The notes beneath the pieces were generated by a model. The model saw only the letters and a program-made list of their open reading frames with translations. It made no database searches and had not been told where the DNA came from. Position numbers and translations under genes: made by a program. A DNA stretch of 64,000 nt from Hominisplanchenecus murintestinalis. GTDB taxonomy: Bacteria; Bacillota; Clostridia; Lachnospirales; Lachnospiraceae. Shown here one piece after another: positions 46,327 through 55,481 of this stretch. The stretch spans positions 186,001-250,000 of the forward strand of contig SRZB01000001.1 of the NCBI GenBank assembly GCA_004793585.1, given 5' to 3'. Position 1 is the stretch's first letter, and every line of letters begins with the position of its first letter.

Positions 46327-47142
46327 CTATAAATATTTTTCAGCCGCTTCCGAACTTAAATTGTACTGTTCCTGGATTTTCACCAAGATGGTCTGCAGCG
46401 GAATATTTAATTCTTTTAATACAGACACTGTTCCTTTAATCCCTTCCTCTCTTCCTTCTTCTCTTCCTTCTTCTCTTCCTTCTTCCCGAATCTCTTCTTC
46501 TCTCATAAGCAGTGTCATATATTCCAACCTCCATTCTTTATTCGTTTTCACCTGCACCACTTTATCCTCAATCGCTTTTATAAATGGATGCTTGCTCGTT
46601 CCTCCGTTTACATATTTAAGAAACTCCCTTACCTCTTCATTTTCCGCATGAATATAGCCGTTAGCGTTGAAAAAAACTTTTCTCGTTCCGTCCCCCAGCC
46701 TTAATCCCTTGTTTTCCAGGCAAAGATTTTCAAATGTATACTGTGCCTTTCCCTGATAAAACGGGTCGAACGTGCATATAAATACAACATAGCTCTCTTT
46801 CAGCTTTTTATAACTCTCTCCCTTCTCTATTGTATTTAAATCTATCATTCCCTGATAATAGCGGCTTCTCTTGGGCAGATTTCTCTTATTCGTCGTCTGC
46901 ATTTCCAAATCAAAAACCCTGTCCCCCTCCTCTAGATACACGTCCAGACGCACGCTTTTTGCATCCTTTCCAATAGCAAGCGTTTTCTGTTCCTCCAAAT
47001 ATACAATATCTTTAATTTCAATTTGAAGCAATTTTTCCAAAAGCATCCTGCAAATCTTCTTATCACGCATAACTTTCGCAAAAAGAAAGTCATCCTTTAT
47101 CTCTAATTTTTCCCATGTCTCCATTGCCTCGGCTGTTTCCAT
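46327..47142 (-). CDS. Rpn-family PD-(D/E)XK nuclease (recombination-promoting nuclease/PDDEXK transposase type)
   Basis: 271 residues. The N-terminal domain starts with LEIKDDFLFAKVMRDKKICR. The PD-(D/E)XK core shows VRLDVYLEE, then VFDLEMQTTNK with D and E-x-Q as likely metal residues, followed by RSRYYQGMIDLN. This is the Rpn/PDDEXK_2 family, mobile-like nucleases that promote RecA-independent recombination in E. coli. Near residues 220-234 is EEGR repeated three to four times, encoded by a perfect 12-bp tandem repeat. No inverted repeats or target duplications flank the gene. Confidence 0.85.
   Translation of the reverse strand: METAEAMETWEKLEIKDDFLFAKVMRDKKICRMLLEKLLQIEIKDIVYLEEQKTLAIGKDAKSVRLDVYLEEGDRVFDLEMQTTNKRNLPKRSRYYQGMIDLNTIEKGESYKKLKESYVVFICTFDPFYQGKAQYTFENLCLENKGLRLGDGTRKVFFNANGYIHAENEEVREFLKYVNGGTSKHPFIKAIEDKVVQVKTNKEWRLEYMTLLMREEEIREEGREEGREEGREEGIKGTVSVLKELNIPLQTILVKIQEQYNLSSEAAEKYL
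46449..46484 (-). repeat. Three perfect 12-bp tandem repeats in the Rpn gene
   Basis: The plus strand reads CTCTTCCTTCTT three times without interruption; a partial copy precedes it. It encodes the EEGR linker between nuclease and C-terminal helical part. Copy changes would keep the frame. Confidence 0.9.
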
Positions 47143-47162
47143 CGTATTTGTATCTCCTTTTT

Positions 47163-47191
47163 ATATTATCACGCTTTTTTAGGATAGACAA
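47163..47191 (-). promoter_or_regulatory. Promoter of the Rpn nuclease gene
   Basis: The minus strand has TTGTCT (47186-47191), a 17-base spacer and TAATAT (47163-47168), directly before AAGGAG and the ATG. The rest of the 320-base gap up to 47462 shows only AT-rich sequence and the terminator below. Confidence 0.5.
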
Positions 47192-47369
47192 TCGTATTTT
47201 CAAGCTCTTGTCAATTAGGTTTATCCTGTTTCAGTTCCTAACTATTTATCTTTTTGTGTATTATCATCTCTTTTTATATATTATATCATCTAGAATATAA
47301 CACAAATCTCTAAAAAGTCAATACATTCTTATATTTTCACTTATCATATTGATGATACTACTTCTTCAA

Positions 47370-47408
47370 AAAAGCCCGGAATATCTATTTAGGACATTCC
47401 GGGCTTTT
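47370..47408 (-). terminator. Terminator of the Nik/Opp-type ABC operon
   Basis: Perfect 13-bp arms 47370-47382 and 47396-47408 with a 13-base loop and a T run on the minus strand, 54 bases after the last ABC gene. Confidence 0.85.
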
Positions 47409-47462
47409 CATCTTATGGCATCTATAGATTTTCAATATAACACAACGTAAAAAACATTAATA

Positions 47463-48071
47463 TTACTGCTTCTCCAGCCGTACCTGCCGCGTACATATCT
47501 GCTCCAGCAGAGGCTGGCTATGGCTGACTGCCAACAATCCAATCCCTCTTTTTTGCACCTCCTGTAAAAGAAAATGCCAGATCTGGCTCTGGGTAATCAA
47601 ATCGAGCATTGTCGTAATCTCATCCGCCAGCAAAAACTTCGTTCGCTTCCCCAGCGCCCTGGCAATACAGAACCGCTGCAACTCTCCTCCAGACAGTTCG
47701 GACGGAAAACGATTCAACCAGTCCTCCTCAATGCCAAGCCCCCTAACGATCCGCTCTTCTACCTCGTCGCCCTCCAGAAGAACTTCCCGCATCCGAAGCC
47801 GTGGATTTACTGCCAGTTCCGGCTGCTGCCACACCATCTGGATCGGGCAGTAGCCCTGATAGGAAGCGAGCGGATGTCCGTCCACCAGAATCTCACCCTT
47901 ATCCGGCAGAAGATATCCGGAAAGCAGCTTACACAGCGTGGTTTTCCCGTATCCGCTGGGCGCGATCAGCCCCACCCGTTCCGTATGCTCCACCGTAAGG
48001 CAGAAATCCTCCAGGATTTTCCTTCCATCCTTTGTATATTGATAAGATACATTTTTAATCTCCAGCTTCAT
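47463..48071 (-). CDS. ABC importer ATPase, NikE/OppF position (minimal)
   Basis: 202 residues. Walker A is APSGYGKTTLCKLL, the signature LSGGELQRFCIARAL and Walker B FLLADEITTMLD, with the switch histidine in LAVSHSQPLL. It lacks the roughly 60-residue C-terminal oligo_HPY extension of usual OppF/DppF proteins, ending right after the switch region as NikE-type proteins often do. It pairs with the ATPase upstream. Last gene of the operon. Confidence 0.85.
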   Translation of the reverse strand: MKLEIKNVSYQYTKDGRKILEDFCLTVEHTERVGLIAPSGYGKTTLCKLLSGYLLPDKGEILVDGHPLASYQGYCPIQMVWQQPELAVNPRLRMREVLLEGDEVEERIVRGLGIEEDWLNRFPSELSGGELQRFCIARALGKRTKFLLADEITTMLDLITQSQIWHFLLQEVQKRGIGLLAVSHSQPLLEQICTRQVRLEKQ

Positions 48072-48134
48072 ATCAATCCCTCTCCGTCCGCGCGGCAGAT
48101 GCCGCAGGACATCACGTACATCTATAAAAATCCA

Positions 48135-49097
48135 TTATTCAGCAAAGGATTCTTCCAGGTGCAGGCATCTCACACGCCCGCCCCGTATTTCCCGACTGGG
48201 AATCTCACCTTTCCTGCATTCCTCCGTACATCTGCCGCACCGCGGGGCAAACGGGCAGCCCCCTGGTAAATCCTTGACATAAGGCTGCTCTCCCGAAACA
48301 AAGCCAAACCCGTTTTTCGGCATCGCGCGCCAAAGCGCTTTCGAATACGGGTGGCGCAGCGTCTCTTCCCGCTCGAAATCAGATACCGTCGCTTCCTCCA
48401 GCGTCGTCCCCGCATAAAACACTGCGATCCTGTCCGCCGTCTCAAGCGCCAGCTCAAGATCATGGGTAATCACGAGCACGCCGGCCCCCATATCCGCTAA
48501 TTCCCGAAAATGCTCCATCGCCCGTTTCGCCATTTTCAAATCCAGTCCCGGCGTCGGCTCATCCGCGATCACCAGCTTCGGTTCCTCGATCAGCGCCGTG
48601 GAAATCAGAATTCTGCGGTTCATACCTCCTGACAATTCAAAAGGATACAGCTCCTCCACCTCCGGTTTCAGGCTGTACCGTGCAAAAATATCACGCAGCT
48701 TCCTTTTCACCTTTTCATCCTTACTGCCTTTGCATATCTGGGAACCAATCTTCATCAGCGGATTCAGGTAAGCGATGCTCTGCGGAACCAGCACAATCTC
48801 ATTGCCCCGCAGCCTCTCAATCCTCTGCTTCGTCAGCTCCTCCCCGCAGTATAAAATCCTTCCTCCCATCGAGGCATTATACGGGAGGACTCCCATCACG
48901 CCATGAGCCAGCAGGCTTTTCCCTGAACCGCTGGATCCGACAACCGCCACCATTTCTCCTGCATGGACTTCCACATCCAGATTGCGGATAACCGGAAGCT
49001 CGGTCTGACGCATTCCCCTGTCATACTGGGTAAACGTGATATTCATATGTTCAATCTTTAAAATCGGCGTCTGTTCTGTCTTTTTCTTTTCACTCAT
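48135..49097 (-). CDS. ABC importer ATPase, NikD/OppD position
   Basis: About 320 residues. Walker A VVGSSGSGKSLLAHGVM, signature LSGGMNRRILISTAL and Walker B LVIADEPTPGLDLKMA. The C-terminal oligo_HPY region contains GCPFAPRCGRCTEECRKGEI with several cysteines, as in OppD/DppD proteins. GGAG lies before two consecutive ATGs; the second (49097) is used here. Confidence 0.88.
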   Translation of the reverse strand: MSEKKKTEQTPILKIEHMNITFTQYDRGMRQTELPVIRNLDVEVHAGEMVAVVGSSGSGKSLLAHGVMGVLPYNASMGGRILYCGEELTKQRIERLRGNEIVLVPQSIAYLNPLMKIGSQICKGSKDEKVKRKLRDIFARYSLKPEVEELYPFELSGGMNRRILISTALIEEPKLVIADEPTPGLDLKMAKRAMEHFRELADMGAGVLVITHDLELALETADRIAVFYAGTTLEEATVSDFEREETLRHPYSKALWRAMPKNGFGFVSGEQPYVKDLPGGCPFAPRCGRCTEECRKGEIPSREIRGGRVRCLHLEESFAE

Positions 49098-49178
49098 CAT
49101 CCTGCTCCTCTTTACTTACGGCTGCCGCATATCCCGGAAGACGCTGTGCAGATCCAAAGTCCTGCGCTGCCAGCCGGA

Positions 49179-50000
49179 TTACTCATGTACACTGCCCGGA
49201 TTCATCAGCTTCTGTAAGCTCTCCCCCGCTACATAAAATAAAATCACAACGATAACAAGCAGAAGCCCCGGAAACAACGCCAGCCACCATTCCCCCGTCA
49301 CCAGGTACTTCATAGCTTCCGACAATACGATACCGATGGCCGGCTGCTCCGTCGAAAGACCAAAGCCCAGAAACGTAATACTGGATTCATGGAGAATCGC
49401 ATGAGGGAACAGAAGTACCAGCCCTACCACAAACTGCGGGAGCAGATGGGGCAGAAGATGCTTTCTGGCAATATACCATTTACTCTTTCCCAGCTTTTCC
49501 GCAATCTGGATATACGGGCTTTCCTTTAGCTGGATAACCTCTGCACGAATCAGGCGCGCCAGAGACGGCCAGTGCGTCAGCGCCACCCCCACGATAACCC
49601 CCCGCAGCCCTTTTCCCAAAGCCACAGAAATCAGAAGAAGCAGCAAAATATGCGGAACCCCCATCACTAAATCAATACAGAACGTAACGGCAGCATCCAC
49701 AGCCTTCCCCATCGTAGCGGACACAATTCCCAGCACAAGCGCCAGTACCGCGCTGACTGCCGCCGCCAGAAGCCCGATCAGGATGCTTAAAGACAGCCCT
49801 TTCAGCGTCCTCGCCAGCATATCCCGCCCCAGCCAGTCCGTCCCGAAAAGATACTTCACACAGGGCGCTGTATTTTTTCTGGAAAAATCGGTCGCCATCG
49901 CCGCCTCCCCCGACAGGATGCCCGCCGCACATACTGCCGCGAGAAACAAAAGAGAGACCCCCAAGCCAATCAGCACCCGCTGCCTGCGATTCAATCTCAT
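49179..50000 (-). CDS. ABC importer permease, NikC/OppC position
   Basis: 273 residues with about six membrane segments, beginning QRVLIGLGVSLLFLAAVCAAG. The permease-ATPase contact loop EAA motif is around IQLKESPYIQIAEKLGKSKW. GTDWLGRDMLART is a strong DppC/OppC family signature. The ATG overlaps the upstream permease stop (ATGA). Confidence 0.9.
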   Translation of the reverse strand: MRLNRRQRVLIGLGVSLLFLAAVCAAGILSGEAAMATDFSRKNTAPCVKYLFGTDWLGRDMLARTLKGLSLSILIGLLAAAVSAVLALVLGIVSATMGKAVDAAVTFCIDLVMGVPHILLLLLISVALGKGLRGVIVGVALTHWPSLARLIRAEVIQLKESPYIQIAEKLGKSKWYIARKHLLPHLLPQFVVGLVLLFPHAILHESSITFLGFGLSTEQPAIGIVLSEAMKYLVTGEWWLALFPGLLLVIVVILFYVAGESLQKLMNPGSVHE

Positions 50001-50992
50001 TTTGACGCCCCTCCTCTCCGAATCCTCGGATCAACCACTCCGTACAGGATATTCGCAATCATATTCCCCCCAAACACAAACAGCGCGCTCACAATCGTAA
50101 CCGCCATCAACAGGGGCATATCGCTTCCCAGTCCCGCAGCCACCGCCGCCTGTCCCAGCCCCGGATAGGAAAATACCTGCTCCACCAGCACCGAACCTCC
50201 GAAAATTTCACTGATAGCAGCAAAATGAAGCGTAATAGCCGGAAGCAGCACGTTCCGGAATCCGTAATTTTTAAACAAACGCCAGCCCGTCTCTCCCCGC
50301 ATCCTGGCAAACAGCATATAATCGCTGCCGCAGATGTCAATCATTTTTTCCCTGGTATGGAGCGCGATATTTGACACTCCGGTAATACTGAGCGTGAGTG
50401 CAGGCAGCACTGCATGATACACTCTGTCCAGAAACGTCACGCCGCCGGCTTCCACGCCGATCGGCACGCTTAAACCGATTGGAAACCATCGAAGCCCCAC
50501 GCCAAAAATCATTAACAGCAAAAGCGCCAGCCAAAAGGCCGGTGTGCTGGAAATCACCAGACAGTAACCTTTTATCAGTTTATCTATCCATTTTCCCCTG
50601 TTCATCCCGGCGATCACCCCAAGCACAAACCCCAGCAGCCCAGAAACCAGCCATGCGAAAATCATCAGAAACAGGGAATTCGCCAACTTCGCCCCGATCA
50701 CCTTTGCCACGGGCTGGCGGTACAGAAGGGAGGTCCCCATATCCCCTCTCACAAAATCCTTCGCCCAGGACAGATACTGCTCCGCTGGCGGGGTATTCAC
50801 TCCCCAGTATTCCTCCAGCTTTTCAATCTGCTCCCGGCTCATGCTCCCAAGCGCCGCCTGTCCCACATTTGTCTGTAAGGGGTCCATAGGCGACGCCTTC
50901 ATCAGCCAGAACGTAACGATACTGACTGCGAACACCAGCAGCATAGCCCTCACAATATTTTTTCCTATCAAAACAGGGATGCGTCTATCCAT
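49997..50992 (-). CDS. ABC importer permease, NikB/OppB position
   Basis: About 331 residues, six membrane segments. It starts VLIGKNIVRAMLLVFAVSIVTF and contains PLQTNVGQAALGSMSREQIE and EQVFSYPGLGQAAVAAG, typical of DppB/NikB. The start at 50992 follows GGAGGAAAGGAA; codons upstream lie before this site. Confidence 0.9.
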   Translation of the reverse strand: MDRRIPVLIGKNIVRAMLLVFAVSIVTFWLMKASPMDPLQTNVGQAALGSMSREQIEKLEEYWGVNTPPAEQYLSWAKDFVRGDMGTSLLYRQPVAKVIGAKLANSLFLMIFAWLVSGLLGFVLGVIAGMNRGKWIDKLIKGYCLVISSTPAFWLALLLLMIFGVGLRWFPIGLSVPIGVEAGGVTFLDRVYHAVLPALTLSITGVSNIALHTREKMIDICGSDYMLFARMRGETGWRLFKNYGFRNVLLPAITLHFAAISEIFGGSVLVEQVFSYPGLGQAAVAAGLGSDMPLLMAVTIVSALFVFGGNMIANILYGVVDPRIRRGGASK

Positions 50993-51106
50993 TTCCTTTC
51001 CTCCATGAACCTCCGAAACGGGACGCTGCCCACAGCGTCCCATTTCTTTTCACTTTTGACATTCCTTCAGGCAAAGCGCCTGCATATTCATCTGTCTGGA
51101 AAGCGT

Positions 51107-52729
51107 CTATTCCCATGACCACTGATCTACATTATTTACGATAGACCATCCATGCCCGTGGGGATGAATCTTCTGCTCTGCTACCTGCAAACCATTCCGC
51201 ACAAAATACAAATGGTCAATATTACAGAGCCAAATCCAGGGAATGTCGCCCTCCTGGGTAATTCCTGTCGTCCCGTCCCACTGTGCCTTCTGCCACAGCT
51301 CATAAGACTCTTCCAGCGTCGCAGTTTCCAGCGCTTCATCCATATACTGATCTACCGTTTCATTCGCATATGGGGAATACTCTGCCTGCCCGATTCCGCT
51401 ATTTGCCAGAGAATGATAGATATTGTAGACTTCCATCGGCGTATGCGCGCCCCAACCCCACACGAGAGGATCAGACTGGGCGCGGTCATACGCTACATCC
51501 CAGCCCACTCCCTCGGTAGTAACCCGGATTCCCAGTTCCTTTAGCTGGTTTGCCGTATCCTCCGCCAGCGCCTGACGCACCGAATCCCCGCTGCTGAACA
51601 TCAGCGTAAATTCCGCTTTCACGCCATCCTTTTCCCGGATGCCGCCGCTGCCCTCCAGCCAGCCCGCATCGTCCAGAATCCTTTTTGCTTCTTCCTGGTC
51701 ATACGCCACCTCGCCGGCCTCATTATACCACGGCATCTTATCACACACGCTGTATGCAGCCGTTCCATATCCGTTCAGCACATGGTCGATCATCTCCTGG
51801 CGGTCGATGCCGATGTTAATTGCACGCCGCACATTCACATCCGCAGTAAAAGCATTTCCATACGTAATGCCATCCTTTTCCTCCGGCATGATGCACGGAA
51901 GATTAAATCCACGGTTGTCCACGGTCTGCACCGCCAGCAGTCCATAACCATCCATTGTCTGGTCAGCATAAGATGCCGCCGTATGCGCCACATCCGCCTG
52001 CCCTGCCAGCGCTGCGGCGAGCGCAGCATCCTCTTCCATAAACAGCACTGTCACCTTTCTCATTTTCGGGGCATCTCCATAATAATCAGGGTTAGCCTCA
52101 AAAATCACCTGCTGCCCTTTATCCCACTGCTTCATGATATAGCGTCCCGAGCCGATGGGATTCTGCCCGTAATTTTCATCATACGCATGTTCCGGCACAA
52201 TGCCCACGATTGCCATTGTATAGGGCCAGATAGAAAATGGTTTCGTCATCCGAAACTCCACCGTATTCTCATTGAGCGCAACCGCTTCATCCAGCATTGT
52301 AAAGTCATTAACCGTACTCTTTTCTTTGCAGTTATTATACGTAAATGCCACATCGGAGGCCGTCAGCGCCTCGCCATCTGTAAACTTTACACCATCCCGG
52401 ATAGAAACTGTCCATATCATACCATCCTCACTGACGCTGTAATCCGTCGCAAGATCTTTGCCTATCTGCAAATCCTTTGTCGTTACTGTAAGTGTACTTT
52501 GAATCAACGGCTCATGCACATGCTCCCCTGCTCCCCAGCCAAACGCCGGGTCAAATCCTGCTTCCGGCTCCGAGGAAATCGGCATCGTAACTACAACTTC
52601 ATCTTTTGCCGCCATCTCACCGGTCGTCTGTGTGTCCTGATTCTTATCTCCTGTACCGCCTGAGCATCCGGCAAGAAGCCCTGCTGCCAACACCGCCGCG
52701 CATACCATTCCTGTAAATTTCTTCCACAT
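51107..52729 (-). CDS. Substrate-binding lipoprotein of Nik/Opp-type ABC importer (SBP_bac_5)
   Basis: 540 residues. A lipoprotein signal ends in LLAGC at about residue 22. The SBP_bac_5 domain shows WTVSIRDGVKFTDGEALTA, NPIGSGRYIMKQWDKGQQ and NIGIDRQEMIDHVLNGYG. The family imports peptides, nickel chelates or metallophores. No histidine pattern I can tie to nickel is evident, and no urease, hydrogenase or metallophore gene is nearby. The ligand is thus unknown. Confidence 0.9.
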   Translation of the reverse strand: MWKKFTGMVCAAVLAAGLLAGCSGGTGDKNQDTQTTGEMAAKDEVVVTMPISSEPEAGFDPAFGWGAGEHVHEPLIQSTLTVTTKDLQIGKDLATDYSVSEDGMIWTVSIRDGVKFTDGEALTASDVAFTYNNCKEKSTVNDFTMLDEAVALNENTVEFRMTKPFSIWPYTMAIVGIVPEHAYDENYGQNPIGSGRYIMKQWDKGQQVIFEANPDYYGDAPKMRKVTVLFMEEDAALAAALAGQADVAHTAASYADQTMDGYGLLAVQTVDNRGFNLPCIMPEEKDGITYGNAFTADVNVRRAINIGIDRQEMIDHVLNGYGTAAYSVCDKMPWYNEAGEVAYDQEEAKRILDDAGWLEGSGGIREKDGVKAEFTLMFSSGDSVRQALAEDTANQLKELGIRVTTEGVGWDVAYDRAQSDPLVWGWGAHTPMEVYNIYHSLANSGIGQAEYSPYANETVDQYMDEALETATLEESYELWQKAQWDGTTGITQEGDIPWIWLCNIDHLYFVRNGLQVAEQKIHPHGHGWSIVNNVDQWSWE

Positions 52730-52903
52730 AAGCTTCTCCCCTTATTTATAAATTTATTTTTATCCACTATACCATCACTGCCATACCCCCGCAAGCCTCC
52801 CCGGGGGTTAAAATATATTCGTACAAAAAGCACTATGAAACTTTCGGGCACTTGACTTTTCCACTCAAAAATTATAAGCTCTTCGTAATAAGTGAGGTGT
52901 CCT

Positions 52904-53602
52904 ATGAAAACAATTGCTATTATTGACGATGATATTCACATTGGGAATATGCTGGAAGAGGTGCTGCACCGGGAAGGTTATCTTGTGCTACGCGCATATT
53001 CCGGCACTGAAGCGTTATATCTGCTCTCTCAGCACAGAGCAGATCTGATTCTGCTGGACTTGATGCTTCCCGGTCTTTCCGGTGAAGAACTTCTTCCCCA
53101 TATTCATAATCTTCCTATCATTGTAATCAGCGCGAAAATAGATGTGCAGGATAAAGTCCGTCTGCTGCTGGGCGGCGCTGCAGACTACTTAACCAAACCT
53201 TTTGATATCAAAGAACTGCTCGCCCGTATTACTGTCCAGCTTCGCAAACATCATGATTCCGTTCTGTCTGCCATACTCTCTGTAGATGATTTAAAGCTAG
53301 ACCCTTCCTCCCATGAAGTATCTGTGGGAAACTGCCCTGTAAAACTTACAAAAACGGAGTATGCCATTTTGAAACTACTCATGAGAAATCCCGGACAGGT
53401 TATCGCCAAAGCTGTCATTTTGGAACGGATCACTGAAGACACGCCAGACTGCACAGACAGCTCCCTGAAACAGCACATCAGCAACCTCCGCCGGAAACTG
53501 CGCGCCGTGAATGGGCGGGACTACATTGAAGCAGTGTGGGGGATTGGTTTTAAATTAACCGACAGCTCCTCAACAGTTCAGCTAAAAACCAAACTGCCGT
53601 AA
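52904..53602 (+). CDS. OmpR-family response regulator (ABC-linked)
   Basis: 232 residues. Receiver: IIDDDIHIG, D52 in LILLDLMLPG and K102-like lysine in LTKPFDIKELLARI. Winged helix at the C terminus with LTKTEYAILKLLMRNPGQVI and WGIGFKL. The ATG at 52904 is preceded by GTGAGGTG. It opens a module with an ABC exporter and a short kinase, the layout of bacitracin/lantibiotic immunity loci. Confidence 0.92.
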   Translation: MKTIAIIDDDIHIGNMLEEVLHREGYLVLRAYSGTEALYLLSQHRADLILLDLMLPGLSGEELLPHIHNLPIIVISAKIDVQDKVRLLLGGAADYLTKPFDIKELLARITVQLRKHHDSVLSAILSVDDLKLDPSSHEVSVGNCPVKLTKTEYAILKLLMRNPGQVIAKAVILERITEDTPDCTDSSLKQHISNLRRKLRAVNGRDYIEAVWGIGFKLTDSSSTVQLKTKLP

Positions 53603-53650
53603 AATCTTCGTAATCATTCAGGCAGGTTAAACTATGGGGAATCTTCACCC

Positions 53651-53686
53651 TTTCTTTACCCTTTTCTTGACTGCTTTCTTTACTCA
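53651..53686 (+). promoter_or_regulatory. Three 12-bp direct repeats upstream of the ABC exporter genes
   Basis: TTTCTTTACCCT, TTTCTTGACTGC and TTTCTTTACTCA follow each other at 53651, 53663 and 53675. Spacing of about one helical turn is typical for OmpR-family regulator boxes. The middle copy contains TTGACT, which could serve as a -35 element. The likely reader is the adjacent response regulator. Confidence 0.6.
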
Positions 53687-53729
53687 TATGCGGTAAACTG
53701 CATGCATCAACGATAAGGAGGAAACTTTT

Positions 53730-54644
53730 ATGGATTATATTTTGACTACCCGGGCCCTGAGCAAACATTACAGCCATTTCAAAGCGCTGAACGGGCTTTC
53801 TATGCATGTCCCGAAAGGTTCTATCTACGGTTTCGTAGGAAAAAACGGCGCCGGAAAAACCACCCTGATCCGCCTCATCTGCGGGCTGCAGAATCCTACT
53901 TCGGGAGACTATTCCCTTTATAACATCAGCAATGGGAGCTCCGCTATCCTAAATGCCCGCAGGCGTATAGGGGCAGTAGTAGAGACACCCTCTATCTACC
54001 TGAACATGACCGCAGAAGAAAATTTAAAACAGCAATACCAAATTCTCGGCCTTCCGTCTTTTGACGGGATACCAGACCTCCTAAAACTTGTCGGACTGGA
54101 AAATACAGGAAAGAAAAAAGCAAAAAACTTTTCCCTCGGAATGCGTCAGCGTCTTGGTATAGCGGTCGCGCTGGCAGGAGACCCGGATTTTCTGGTACTG
54201 GATGAACCGGCCAACGGCCTGGACCCCCAGGGTATTATTGAAATCCGTGAACTCATTCTGAAGCTGAATCATGAGCGGCAGATTACTGTATTGATTTCCA
54301 GCCATATTTTAGATGAGCTTTCCCGGCTTGCCACTCATTACGGTTTTATCGACAGAGGGCATATGGTAAAAGAAATCAGCGCCCGGGATCTCGAAGCCGC
54401 CTGCAGGAAATGTGTACAGATTAAAGTGTCCGACATACAGGCGCTTTCCCGCGTACTGGACAACATGGGGCTGGAATACCGCATCCTCTCCGAAAGCCAG
54501 GCAGATATTTATTCTGAAATAAACGTTACCCGCCTGTCTTTGGCTCTGGTGCAGGAAAATTGTGAAATCCTTTCTCTGCATGAGCATGACGAAAGTCTGG
54601 AAAGCTACTATATGAATCTTTTGGGAGGTGCCTCTCATGAATAA
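53730..54644 (+). CDS. ABC exporter ATPase (BcrA/lantibiotic-immunity type)
   Basis: 304 residues. Walker A VGKNGAGKTTLIRLICG, signature FSLGMRQRLGIAVAL, Walker B FLVLDEPANGLDPQGI. The roughly 90-residue C-terminal extension resembles BcrA and LanF immunity ATPases. AAGGAGG precedes the ATG. It overlaps the permease gene by 17 bases. It likely exports or expels a membrane-active peptide; no bacteriocin gene is seen nearby. Confidence 0.9.
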   Translation: MDYILTTRALSKHYSHFKALNGLSMHVPKGSIYGFVGKNGAGKTTLIRLICGLQNPTSGDYSLYNISNGSSAILNARRRIGAVVETPSIYLNMTAEENLKQQYQILGLPSFDGIPDLLKLVGLENTGKKKAKNFSLGMRQRLGIAVALAGDPDFLVLDEPANGLDPQGIIEIRELILKLNHERQITVLISSHILDELSRLATHYGFIDRGHMVKEISARDLEAACRKCVQIKVSDIQALSRVLDNMGLEYRILSESQADIYSEINVTRLSLALVQENCEILSLHEHDESLESYYMNLLGGASHE

Positions 54645-55467
54645 ATTGTTATCTGCAGGTTTTACACGTTTAAAAAAAGATAAAGTATTTTGGATGAGTG
54701 TCCTTTTAATGGCGGGACTGGGGATTTATATATCCATCAGCAACTATTCCTTCAGTCAAACCTATGGCCAGACCGTAGTTTTAGACTCAAATATTTTTAG
54801 CCATATACTCCTTGTCCCCATTGTTTTTTCCGTATTCTGCAGTTTGTTTATCGGGACAGAATACAGCGATGGAACCATTCGAAACAAAATTGTCGTAGGA
54901 CATACACGCAGGGCGATTTATCTCGCAAACCTCATCGTCTGCACAGCGGCAAATCTAATCATATTCGCTGCATATGAAGCCGCATATCTCTGCGTTGGAA
55001 TCCCTCTGTTTGGATTCTTCCAGTCAGACATACGGACGGTACTGCTGTTTACACTGTGCGCCGCCGGGATATGCCTGACAGTTTCATCTCTATTAACACT
55101 GATTGCCATGCTGTGCCACAGCAAAGCAATCACCACCGTGCTCTGTATCCTAGGCATGATCATCCTTCTGTTTACAGGTACGTATATTCGGTCCCGGCTC
55201 AGCCAGCCGGAAACATATTCCGATTATTCCTATAGCGTAAACGGAGAGCTTGTCAGTGAGGGAGAACATCCAAATCCCCTTTATCTCAGGGGAAATAAGC
55301 GGAAAGTATATGAATTTCTGTATGACTTCCTCCCCAGCGGGCAGTCGGTACAATGCCAGGAAATGAGTTCCGAACATCCCGGAATCCTGCTTTTATACTC
55401 AGGGATTATCCTGATTGCGTCGTCTGGAGCCGGACTCTGCATTTTTCGGCGGAAAGATATTAAATAG
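54628..55467 (+). CDS. ABC exporter permease (ABC-2 type)
   Basis: 279 residues with six predicted membrane segments, among them HILLVPIVFSVFCSLFIG, LIVCTAANLIIFAAYEAAYL, AAGICLTVSSLLTLIAMLC and VLCILGMIILLFTGTYI. It includes the EYSDGTIRNKIVVGHTR loop common to ABC-2 immunity permeases. A roughly 60-residue external segment lies between the last two membrane spans. Start lies within the ATPase gene end with GGGAGG. Confidence 0.88.
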   Translation: MPLMNKLLSAGFTRLKKDKVFWMSVLLMAGLGIYISISNYSFSQTYGQTVVLDSNIFSHILLVPIVFSVFCSLFIGTEYSDGTIRNKIVVGHTRRAIYLANLIVCTAANLIIFAAYEAAYLCVGIPLFGFFQSDIRTVLLFTLCAAGICLTVSSLLTLIAMLCHSKAITTVLCILGMIILLFTGTYIRSRLSQPETYSDYSYSVNGELVSEGEHPNPLYLRGNKRKVYEFLYDFLPSGQSVQCQEMSSEHPGILLLYSGIILIASSGAGLCIFRRKDIK

Positions 55468-55481
55468 CGAGGAGGTATATC

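Noticed and set aside
46441..46500. Short repeats that might look like a CRISPR or simple-sequence phase-variation tract
   Set aside because: The units are 12 bp, contiguous, and lie in frame inside the Rpn gene. There are no spacers and frame switching is not possible by whole-unit changes.
46327..47142. Insertion sequence carrying the Rpn gene
   Set aside because: No terminal inverted repeats or target duplication were seen around 46300-47200; the gene has its own promoter and ribosome binding site.
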